Assembly: GCA_016861025.1 (NCBI GenBank)
Contig: BOKO01000001.1
Coordinates: forward strand, 1-64,000
Source: Chloroflexota bacterium
GTDB taxonomy: Bacteria; Chloroflexota; Anaerolineae; Caldilineales; Caldilineaceae
DNA: 64,000 nt
Direction: 5' to 3'
Below are positions 51,018 through 64,000 of the stretch, piece by piece. Each line of letters opens with the position of its first letter. The first letter of the stretch is position 1. The notes beneath the pieces are model-generated. The model ran no database searches, was not told the origin of the DNA, and saw nothing but the letters and a program-made list of their open reading frames with translations. Position numbers and translations under genes: made by a program.

Positions 51018-53036
51018 TCACCTCACAATGTGCACACGTCCGCACTCAACCTTGCCACCGACGTCGTTTCCAACTTCGTCGCGCAGCCCGACCATCATCG
51101 GATAATTGCCGGGTGGCGTCACCGGGTTGAGATTGACATCAACGGCGTCGCGCACGATCACACCGGTGGGCCACTGTGTCGGTGGGTCGCGGCGCAGCGT
51201 CTCGCCGTCGCGATAGAGGCGGTCGCCCCAGACGCCTTCGGTTCCGACCATTTGCACGGAGGGCATATACGCCTGCTCGACCGCGCCCGTCGTCTGCCAC
51301 CACAGCCGCACGTGCACCCAGCCGCTGGGCGGATGCATCCGCTCGTCGGTTGCTGTGAGTTCCGGCGTCAGCACTTCGCAGGCGAGGAGGCGCAGGTCGG
51401 GCGCGAGCTCGGCGTTGAGTATGGCTGCATTCGGGCCGAGTTCGGGCAGAGCGTCGTAACGATGACGCAGCGCATAGCCGGTCAGTTGAATGCCGGCCGG
51501 ATATTGCTCGGTGATGATGGGGTAGTGCAGGTTGAGCCATGTCTGCACGACGCGGCTGTCGTCGACGCCGTCGAGATGGCTCTGCACCAGCCACAGCGTC
51601 TCGACGCCCAGATCCTCCAGCCCGCGTACAGGCGGCGCGACCACGCTTTCGGCGTCGTCGGGCGAGAGCGTTCCGGTGTAGGGATAGAAGACCGGCAGCT
51701 CTTCTTCATCGACAAGCTGATGCAGATACCAGCGCAGTGCGGGGTTGGTGTACTCGGCGTGGACAAAGACGGCGCCGGGCAGATGTGGGCTGCGCTGTTG
51801 ATAGGCGGCGATGTACTGTGCCGCCGCGCGCCAGTCCTCGCGCAACATCGCCGGCGACCAAAGCACCGGCAGCGCCGTCGCCAGCAACAGCGCGGCTGCC
51901 GCGCCTGTCATCCACGCCGCCGGTCGCCAGTATTCCCCAATGACCACGACGCCGCGCGCCGCCGCCCACAGCACAAAGGGCGCCAAAAAGAGAAAATAGC
52001 GATCCTCGGCAAAGACGGTGTCGCTCACCGCCAGCAACAGATTGCCGATCAGCAGCGGCGCGCCGATCCACAGCAGCAGCCACATCTGGTCGATCCCATA
52101 GCGTTTGGCGCCACCTTGCCGACGCGGCCACGGCAACACGACGCCGATCAGCGCCAGCAAGCCAAAGAAGATCAACGTCGCAGCGATCAACTCCGCCGAC
52201 CAGGGTGCGCGCCAGACTGTGAACACCTGCAACTGACGCTGCATGTTGTCAATGAAATTCATAAAAGCCTGTCCTGGCGCGCCTTCGCTGTCATTGACCA
52301 GCCATGCATTGCGCGCAAGCGGCAGGAAGAGCAAGGCGGTGATTGCAAAGGCGGCGATGCCTTCTCCCAATCTCCAATCTCCAATCTCCAATCTCTCCAA
52401 CATCCACAGCCCGATCAACGTCAACCCCGCTGCCGGCAGCACGAATGCGCTGAAAAGATAGCTGTAGAGGGCGACGGTGAAGGCGGCGATCATGGCGAGC
52501 CACCAGCCGAGCCGTGCCAGGCGACGCGGTTCTTGCCAGGCGCGCAGCAGAAAGTACGCCGCCCAGACGACGCCGGTCGTGGCGGGCTGGAACATGCGCA
52601 GCTCCTGGCTGTACCAGACTAGCGCCGGGCTAAGCGCAACCAGGGCGCCAGCCAGCAGCGCAGTTGATCGCCCGCTCAGACGGCGCACCAGCAACAGCAC
52701 GCCGAGCACAGTCAGCACGCCCAACAGCGCACCGAGCGAGCGCAGGGCTGCATCATTGCGATCTAGTCCCACCGGCTCTAGCAGGTTGCTCCAGTTGTGT
52801 AGGAGCAGGTAATAGGCAGGTGGATGCTTGTCTTTGATCAACGGGTAGGTGCTTTGCCAGATGTAGGACGTGTCTGAGCGCGCCCATTGCAGGCTCACAG
52901 CTTCGTCGAACCAGAAGGAGTGATAGTCGAGTCGCCAGAAGCGGGTGAGGGCGGCAAGCAGAAGAACAAGAATTTCGGGCAGATACGTGCGAACTGGCAA
53001 GAGGCTCGGCTCCTGTTTTGCCGGCGTGGAAATCAT
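51018..53036 (-). CDS. GT-C glycosyltransferase, PMT/ArnT-like, with C-terminal beta domain
   Basis: 672 aa. LDYHSFWFDEAVSLQWARSD holds the Asp-Glu catalytic loop after the first membrane helix, KDKHPPAYYLLLHNW is the conserved second motif, and QELRMFQ lies in the third region as in family 39 relatives. About ten membrane helices run to about residue 355. The C-terminal 110 residues are a beta-sandwich like those of the enzymes at 6.8-14.6 kb. In the middle (52366-52393) four copies of the heptamer tccaatc encode LEIGDWRLGE between two membrane helices, an unusual tandem repeat in coding sequence. Confidence 0.85.
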   Translation of the reverse strand: MISTPAKQEPSLLPVRTYLPEILVLLLAALTRFWRLDYHSFWFDEAVSLQWARSDTSYIWQSTYPLIKDKHPPAYYLLLHNWSNLLEPVGLDRNDAALRSLGALLGVLTVLGVLLLVRRLSGRSTALLAGALVALSPALVWYSQELRMFQPATTGVVWAAYFLLRAWQEPRRLARLGWWLAMIAAFTVALYSYLFSAFVLPAAGLTLIGLWMLERLEIGDWRLGEGIAAFAITALLFLPLARNAWLVNDSEGAPGQAFMNFIDNMQRQLQVFTVWRAPWSAELIAATLIFFGLLALIGVVLPWPRRQGGAKRYGIDQMWLLLWIGAPLLIGNLLLAVSDTVFAEDRYFLFLAPFVLWAAARGVVVIGEYWRPAAWMTGAAAALLLATALPVLWSPAMLREDWRAAAQYIAAYQQRSPHLPGAVFVHAEYTNPALRWYLHQLVDEEELPVFYPYTGTLSPDDAESVVAPPVRGLEDLGVETLWLVQSHLDGVDDSRVVQTWLNLHYPIITEQYPAGIQLTGYALRHRYDALPELGPNAAILNAELAPDLRLLACEVLTPELTATDERMHPPSGWVHVRLWWQTTGAVEQAYMPSVQMVGTEGVWGDRLYRDGETLRRDPPTQWPTGVIVRDAVDVNLNPVTPPGNYPMMVGLRDEVGNDVGGKVECGRVHIVR
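52366..52393. repeat. four-copy heptamer tandem repeat inside a coding region
   Basis: Units cccaatc, tccaatc, tccaatc, tccaatc, back to back. Because the unit is 7 nt, gain or loss of one copy would shift the reading frame of the surrounding glycosyltransferase gene. Confidence 0.8.
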
Positions 53037-53045
53037 CAGTGTCTG

Positions 53046-53624
53046 CTACTGATTCTTTTCGTGGCGGGGATGTCGAAAACAGTCAACGATGTGATCGTTG
53101 ACCAGGCCACACGCCTGCATGAAAGCGTAGCAGATCGTCGGCCCTACAAACGTGAAACCGCGACGTTTGAGGTCTCTACTCATTGCCTGTGCTTCGGGCG
53201 TCTGCGCCGGAAGCTCGCGCAGGCTGCGCCAATGGTTGACGATTGGCGCACCGTTGACGAACTGCCAGATGTAGGCGTCGAAGGAACCGAACTCCGCCTG
53301 CACGGCAAGGAAGGCGCGCGCGTTGCGAATGAAGGCGTTCACCTTGAGTCGATTGCGCACAATGCCCGGATCGGTGAGAAGCGCCGCAACCTGCGCCTCG
53401 GCATAGCCAGCCACCTTGACCGGGTCAAAGTTGTCGAAGGCCATCCGGTAATTTTCGCGCTTACGCAGGATCGTGATCCACGCCAGCCCGGCCTGTGCAC
53501 CTTCCAGACAAAGCATCTCGAAAAGCCTGCGGTCGTCGTGCACGGGAACGCCCCATTCCTCGTCGTGATAGGTCACATAGAGTGGATCTCCGCCCGCCCA
53601 TTCACAGCGAATTGGTTCATGCAT
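53046..53624 (-). CDS. tag: DNA-3-methyladenine glycosylase I
   Basis: 192 aa, the length of Escherichia coli Tag. The zinc ligands are present: Cys in RCEWAG, His in TYHDEEWG, and His and Cys in NDHIVDCF. EGAQAGLAWITILRKRENYRMAF and RGFTFVGPTICYAFMQACGLVNDH are family signatures. ATG 53624 is chosen because the conserved protein starts at MHEPIRCEW; upstream in-frame ATGs add unrelated residues. It removes 3-methyladenine from alkylated DNA in base excision repair. Confidence 0.95.
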   Translation of the reverse strand: MHEPIRCEWAGGDPLYVTYHDEEWGVPVHDDRRLFEMLCLEGAQAGLAWITILRKRENYRMAFDNFDPVKVAGYAEAQVAALLTDPGIVRNRLKVNAFIRNARAFLAVQAEFGSFDAYIWQFVNGAPIVNHWRSLRELPAQTPEAQAMSRDLKRRGFTFVGPTICYAFMQACGLVNDHIVDCFRHPRHEKNQ

Positions 53625-53667
53625 CGCTTGGTTCCGTTCGGTTTGTTCCATTTCGTTCTGTCCAAAT

Positions 53668-54561
<894 letters not shown>

Positions 54562-54710
54562 AATCAATCTCCTTGTCGTCCTCATCTGTGTTCGGGAAGG
54601 CGTCTGCGGTTGATTATACATCACGTTCGTAATCATGCGAGAGGCAGAGCGATCTGTATGCGATCATAGTACGGGTTTCAACGGCGCGGCAGGGCGTAAC
54701 AGCTTCCTGA

Positions 54711-57281
54711 TCATCTCAAATAATGCCAGTAAATCACCCAATGTAAAATTGTTTTCTTCTGACGCTGCGCTCTGTTCGGCGCAATGCGTTCCAGGTCCGC
54801 CAGGCACGCCTGCATGTCGATGTCTTCAAATTCGGCGAAACGCTTCGGTGGCTGCGTCGGCCACCGTCGATGGTTGCTCACCGCCAGCACAGCTTGATCA
54901 TACACCCGATTGAGCAAAGAAAAAGCAGCCCGATATTCTTCATCCATGTAACCAGGCGCCCGCCGCTTCAACGCCCTCACAGCTCCGGCTTCCGATCGGT
55001 AGCGGTCGTGCGCCTTGAAGCGAATCACCACATCTGCGCAGACATCCAGAAGGCGTTCATCCATCGAAGCCGAAGGGCGAAACGAGCCGGAAGCCGTGCG
55101 CACGACAAGCTGACCGGCTTCCTCCTCCAACCTGATCGCCTCTTCTGTAAGGAAAGGTATGACGACGCCGGGCCGAACTTCCCAGCGGATGGGCAGGACT
55201 GCGCCCCGTCGCGGCGGCAGACGAACGGGCTGCCCCTCGAACAGTGGCGCGCCTGCACAGGTCACGGTGGTCTCCAACGGCTCTTCGCGGTAGTTGTTGA
55301 TGAACAGAAAGCTTCCCCGATCCCCCTCGCAGAGATGCACGTCCGCCCACTCGCTCAATTCAAAAAGCGGCGCGCAGCCCATGCGGTTCGCCATCCGGTG
55401 AAAGACGGCCAGGTCCTCCAGGGTGTTGGCCGCAAAGGCGGCGCCGAGCATCATCGCCAGGCCTCCACCGATAGGCTGCACAAAGCCGACGACGCCGCCT
55501 TCGCCGTCGACGGCGAAGACCTCCGCAAAGGCTCCGGCGTACGTTTCGACGAAAGAGGCCAGAATGTCTCGCTGCTCGAAGGCGTGGATTTCGGTCTGGA
55601 CAAATGGACGACCGCCCTGGATGCGTTCGACGCCCAGCGCATCCTTCAACAACGTGCACGGACGGCCTTCTTCATCCTCCACGCACAGACGGCCGACCAG
55701 GATCAACCTGCCGCCGGCGCGGACGTAGTCGAGCAGCTTTTGCTGGATGGCAGCGTCGCACGGTCGCTCCATCATCGCCCACAGCACCGGATGTTTGACG
55801 ACCGAAAGTTCGGCCAGGCGCAACTCGACCGCATCGAAGGGGCGATGGGTCAGGGCCAGCCCGCGTGCAATGAAATCAAAGAGGATCGTCTCGCGCTGGT
55901 GGGTGAGGACATTCGTCGTTTCCTGCGTGCAGGCGTTGTTGACCTCTGTCATGAAGAAATCGAGCAAAAAACCGACCGTGGCGACGGTTTTTGGGCGGCT
56001 CAGCGCCAACGCCTCGCCGTAGGTCGCCAGCATCCGGGACAACCGCGGGTAAGTTGCGTAATGGCGTCGAGTGGAGCCGTCTTTGCGCACCGGATGCCCC
56101 CAGTCGTGGCGTTTCACCGGGCTGAGCAGGGGATGATTTTCGCCGTCGAAGAAAAGGTAGTGGTTGATCCCGCGCATGCCGCAGGCGATGGAAAGCAGCG
56201 CATGCAGTTCGTAGAGCGACGTCTGCGCGCCGCTGAAGTCCTGCGCGCCGCCCGCCTGAAACTCGATGGAGAATAGCGGTTGTTCGGGATTTTGCAACGC
56301 CTTCGTCATCTCGTTGACCAACAGCAGCTCGTGGAAGTTGCCCTCGCCGATGAAGAGTGGATAGACGTCGGTGGCGCTCACCATGCCTTCGCTGCACATG
56401 GCCTCCACAAGCTGCGACAGGCCGATGGGAAAGGTCTTGCCGCCGCGGCCGAAGCCGTGGATGTTGAGCACCGGCGGGACTTCCATGCCGAACGCGCGCG
56501 CCGTGCGCCAAAGCCACTCCGCATATTCGCGCAGATAGCTCCGATAGAAACGGCGATAGTCGGCAAGCACGCGCGCGCCGAAGGGCGGCGCCGGCTGCGT
56601 GAGCTGCGCCTCCAGGAAGCCCACCAGATCGCGCACAGGATAGCGACCGAACAGATGGTCTCCATAACGGCCTCGCAGATGATTCGCAAAGCGATTCAGC
56701 GTGTCGGGGTTGACGTCGATCAGATTCCTCACCCAGTGCAGCATCCCCATCTCATTGTCGAGCTGCACCAGGATGACGGCGCCGCCGCGCGTGATCTGTC
56801 GCGGCGCAAGCGCAGCAAAGACTGCCCCATACCACTGCTCGACGCAGCGAAGAAAGTCGGGATGGAGATAACTGGCGATCGGCTGGGGCTGGCCGTGCTG
56901 GTCCACCAAAACAACCTGAGGGTAGCGCTCAAAGACCCAGGGCGGAATGCCCTCGTTGATCGTCTCGGCCATGATGTATGGACCGGGGCGGGCGATGATC
57001 AGAAAGCCCATCTCCGCCGCCAGATCGAGAAAACCGACGAGGTTGCGCAAGGGGTGAGTGTGGCCGTCGAGATCGATCACGCGCTCCTCCGGCTGATGCC
57101 AGAGCCAGGGAATGTACGTGGCGACGGCGTTGAAGCCCGCCTCTTGCAACAGCCCGAGCCGATGCTCCCACTGCTCGGCGGGGATGCGAAAATAGTGCAG
57201 TTCGCCCGCATGGATGAAAGCGGGAGCGCCGTCAAGCCAGAACTGTCCTTTTTGCACGCGGAAGTCTGTGTAGGGCGTCAT
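54711..57281 (-). CDS. beta-galactosidase-like enzyme, glycoside hydrolase family 35
   Basis: 856 aa from ATG 57281. FWLDGAPAFIHAGELHYFRIPAEQW and FLIIARPGPYIMAE are GH35 hallmarks. ILVQLDNEMG has the acid/base Glu (about residue 175) and LFSIEFQAGG the nucleophile Glu (about 340). A Rossmann-like trimerisation/accessory domain follows (GGRLILVGRL), then beta domains. No signal peptide, so a cytoplasmic enzyme that trims imported oligosaccharide. It is the last gene of the LacI/ABC/GH144 operon, after a 75-nt gap made of acgcaac/cgtgttg-like words. Confidence 0.9.
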   Translation of the reverse strand: MTPYTDFRVQKGQFWLDGAPAFIHAGELHYFRIPAEQWEHRLGLLQEAGFNAVATYIPWLWHQPEERVIDLDGHTHPLRNLVGFLDLAAEMGFLIIARPGPYIMAETINEGIPPWVFERYPQVVLVDQHGQPQPIASYLHPDFLRCVEQWYGAVFAALAPRQITRGGAVILVQLDNEMGMLHWVRNLIDVNPDTLNRFANHLRGRYGDHLFGRYPVRDLVGFLEAQLTQPAPPFGARVLADYRRFYRSYLREYAEWLWRTARAFGMEVPPVLNIHGFGRGGKTFPIGLSQLVEAMCSEGMVSATDVYPLFIGEGNFHELLLVNEMTKALQNPEQPLFSIEFQAGGAQDFSGAQTSLYELHALLSIACGMRGINHYLFFDGENHPLLSPVKRHDWGHPVRKDGSTRRHYATYPRLSRMLATYGEALALSRPKTVATVGFLLDFFMTEVNNACTQETTNVLTHQRETILFDFIARGLALTHRPFDAVELRLAELSVVKHPVLWAMMERPCDAAIQQKLLDYVRAGGRLILVGRLCVEDEEGRPCTLLKDALGVERIQGGRPFVQTEIHAFEQRDILASFVETYAGAFAEVFAVDGEGGVVGFVQPIGGGLAMMLGAAFAANTLEDLAVFHRMANRMGCAPLFELSEWADVHLCEGDRGSFLFINNYREEPLETTVTCAGAPLFEGQPVRLPPRRGAVLPIRWEVRPGVVIPFLTEEAIRLEEEAGQLVVRTASGSFRPSASMDERLLDVCADVVIRFKAHDRYRSEAGAVRALKRRAPGYMDEEYRAAFSLLNRVYDQAVLAVSNHRRWPTQPPKRFAEFEDIDMQACLADLERIAPNRAQRQKKTILHWVIYWHYLR

Positions 57282-57356
57282 GGTGTTTGTCCTTGTGGTG
57301 CGTGGTGTGGGATGCGTGTTTGCGTGGTGCGTCACGAAACACGCAACACGCAACAA

Positions 57357-58334
<978 letters not shown>

Positions 58335-58346
58335 TGCTCAGAATCC

Positions 58347-59706
<1,360 letters not shown>

Positions 59707-59714
<8 letters not shown>

Positions 59715-60645
59715 CGGCGATCCCCGTCCTTTCCACCGACTCGACGAACCACTTTTGCAGAACGAAATACATCACGAGCAGCGGCAGAATGTTGAGAAAG
59801 GTGCCGCTCATCTTCACCGCCTCGTTGATGCGGTCGAAGATGTTGACCGCGCCCGGCGGGTAGAGATTCTCATAGGCCTGCACAAAGCGGGAGAGCTGCA
59901 TCGGCAACGTCTGCACCCCGCCTTCCAGGAAGATCGAGGTCAAAAAGGTCTCGTTCCAGTACCAGACCACCGAGAAGATGAAAGAGACGACGAACGCCGG
60001 CAACGCTGAAGGGACGGCGATGGTCAGGAAAATGCGCAGATCTGAAGCGCCGTCGATGCGCGCCGCCTCCTCCAACACTTTGGGGAGGGAGAGAAACGTC
60101 TGGTAAAAGACCAGGATGAAGATAGCGCTGCGATAGCCCTGCCCGAACACAGCGGGCAAAATCAGCGCCAGCGGGCTGCCCAGCAGCCCCAGGTCGCGGT
60201 AGGTCAACATCTGAGGGATGACGGTGTTCTGCGGCGGAATGATGAAGGTGGCCAGAATGAGCAGCAACACCAGCCGCCTGCCCCAGAAGCGATAACGCGC
60301 CAGCCCGTAGCCGATCAGCGCAGCTACGAAGGTCTGCAACAGCGAAGGCGCCACGCTGAGCAGGATCGAGGCCACCAGCGCGTTGGGGTAATTCAACACG
60401 CGGAACGCCTTGACATAGTTGCCGGTGTAGAACTCCGTCGGAACCCACTGCACCAACGGGTTAAGCAAGTCGGTGGGGCTCTTCATGCTCGTGATGAACA
60501 TGAAAAGCAGCGGATAGAGGTACACAAAGCCGATGGCGATCAACAGCGCATAAAGCACGGTGGTGAAGATCAGCCCATAGCGCGTGCGGCCGCCAAAAAG
60601 CAGGCTTCGCACCCGGTCAACGGTGTGAGAATGAAAGACTTGCAT
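59707..60645 (-). CDS. carbohydrate ABC transporter permease (MalG-like)
   Basis: 312 aa, six membrane helices. The coupling loop EEAARIDGASDLRIFLTIAVPSALPA is the EAA motif of sugar permeases. NPLVQWVPTEFYTGNYVKAF is the usual first external loop. The C-terminus FVLQKWFVESVERTGIAGE is slightly longer than the norm. One base separates it from the MalF-like gene. No ATPase gene is in the operon part seen, so a shared multi-sugar ATPase encoded elsewhere may energise it. Confidence 0.93.
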
Positions 60646-60646
60646 C

Positions 60647-64000
<3,354 letters not shown>

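Noticed and set aside
50973..52622. 549-codon plus-strand frame opposite the glycosyltransferase gene
   Set aside because: Gln/Arg/His-rich antisense frame; the minus-strand gene has membrane helices and catalytic loop.
57282..57356. N-terminal extension of the GH35 gene to 57356
   Set aside because: The extra residues come from a repetitive acgcaac-like stretch; ATG 57281 fits the family start.

Overview
The window looks like a chromosomal segment of a GC-rich member of the Chloroflexota, probably of the Anaerolineae/Caldilineae type. This is inferred from gene content and style: many long GT-C (PMT/ArnT-like) membrane glycosyltransferases with extracytoplasmic beta domains, lipoprotein sugar and peptide ABC systems, DUF4058, pentapeptide proteins with IDPKWR-type spacers, and propeller proteins. 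No rRNA, tRNA, CRISPR array, phage or intact insertion sequence was seen, so the lineage call is tentative.

Layout. 0.15-2.2 kb (minus): two overlapping Gfo/Idh/MocA sugar oxidoreductases. 2.5-5.6 kb (plus): a tightly coupled operon of a MazG-like pyrophosphohydrolase, a GTP cyclohydrolase II/RibD-reductase fusion, a zinc-site-less medium-chain dehydrogenase and a PTPS/QueD-like enzyme whose catalytic Cys is replaced by Glu; a UroD-like protein follows. 6.8-14.6 kb: three GT-C glycosyltransferases interrupted by a hicAB module whose hicA is frameshifted at a G7 run. 14.8-21.3 kb: DUF4058 protein, GH38 alpha-mannosidase, a C39-like peptidase with a small partner, and a pentapeptide-repeat membrane protein. 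21.3-28.1 kb (minus): a complete oligopeptide-type ABC importer with a second decayed hicBA module between its two ATPase genes and a perfect 36-bp palindrome between the binding-protein and permease genes. 28.5-29.1 kb: a Phd/VapC pair. 29.2-35.9 kb (minus): central carbon metabolism, with a double-domain eukaryote-like ATP-PFK, glutamate dehydrogenase, a PPi-signature PFK and a class II aldolase.

36.3-42.2 kb (plus): metallo-beta-lactamase-fold protein, TPR membrane protein, a GT-C-like membrane protein ending in an ILEI/FAM3-like domain, and a Gfo/Idh dehydrogenase. 42.4-50.5 kb: a divergent LysM protein, then the most unusual locus: a 1123-aa transmembrane protein with a periplasmic beta-propeller/Y_Y_Y sensor (as in hybrid two-component systems) joined to a cytoplasmic AAA/STAND-like ATPase instead of a histidine kinase, followed at once by a second soluble ATPase. 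Sugar aminotransferase and GT2 genes come next. 50.5-54.6 kb (minus): NUDIX hydrolase, a fourth PMT-type glycosyltransferase, 3-methyladenine DNA glycosylase I and an MBL hydrolase. 54.7-64.0 kb (minus): a glycan-use operon of YIP1 (cut by the window edge), DUF5696, two sugar ABC permeases, a GH144-like lipoprotein, a LacI regulator and a GH35 beta-galactosidase-like enzyme.

Themes: cell-surface glycan building (GT-C, GT2, DegT, Gfo/Idh), glycan and peptide uptake, glycolysis with two energy currencies, and three small toxin-antitoxin loci, two of them with broken toxins. The best candidates for something undescribed are the propeller-sensor ATPase pair, the GCHII/reductase-PTPS operon and the YIP1/DUF5696/GH144 locus.
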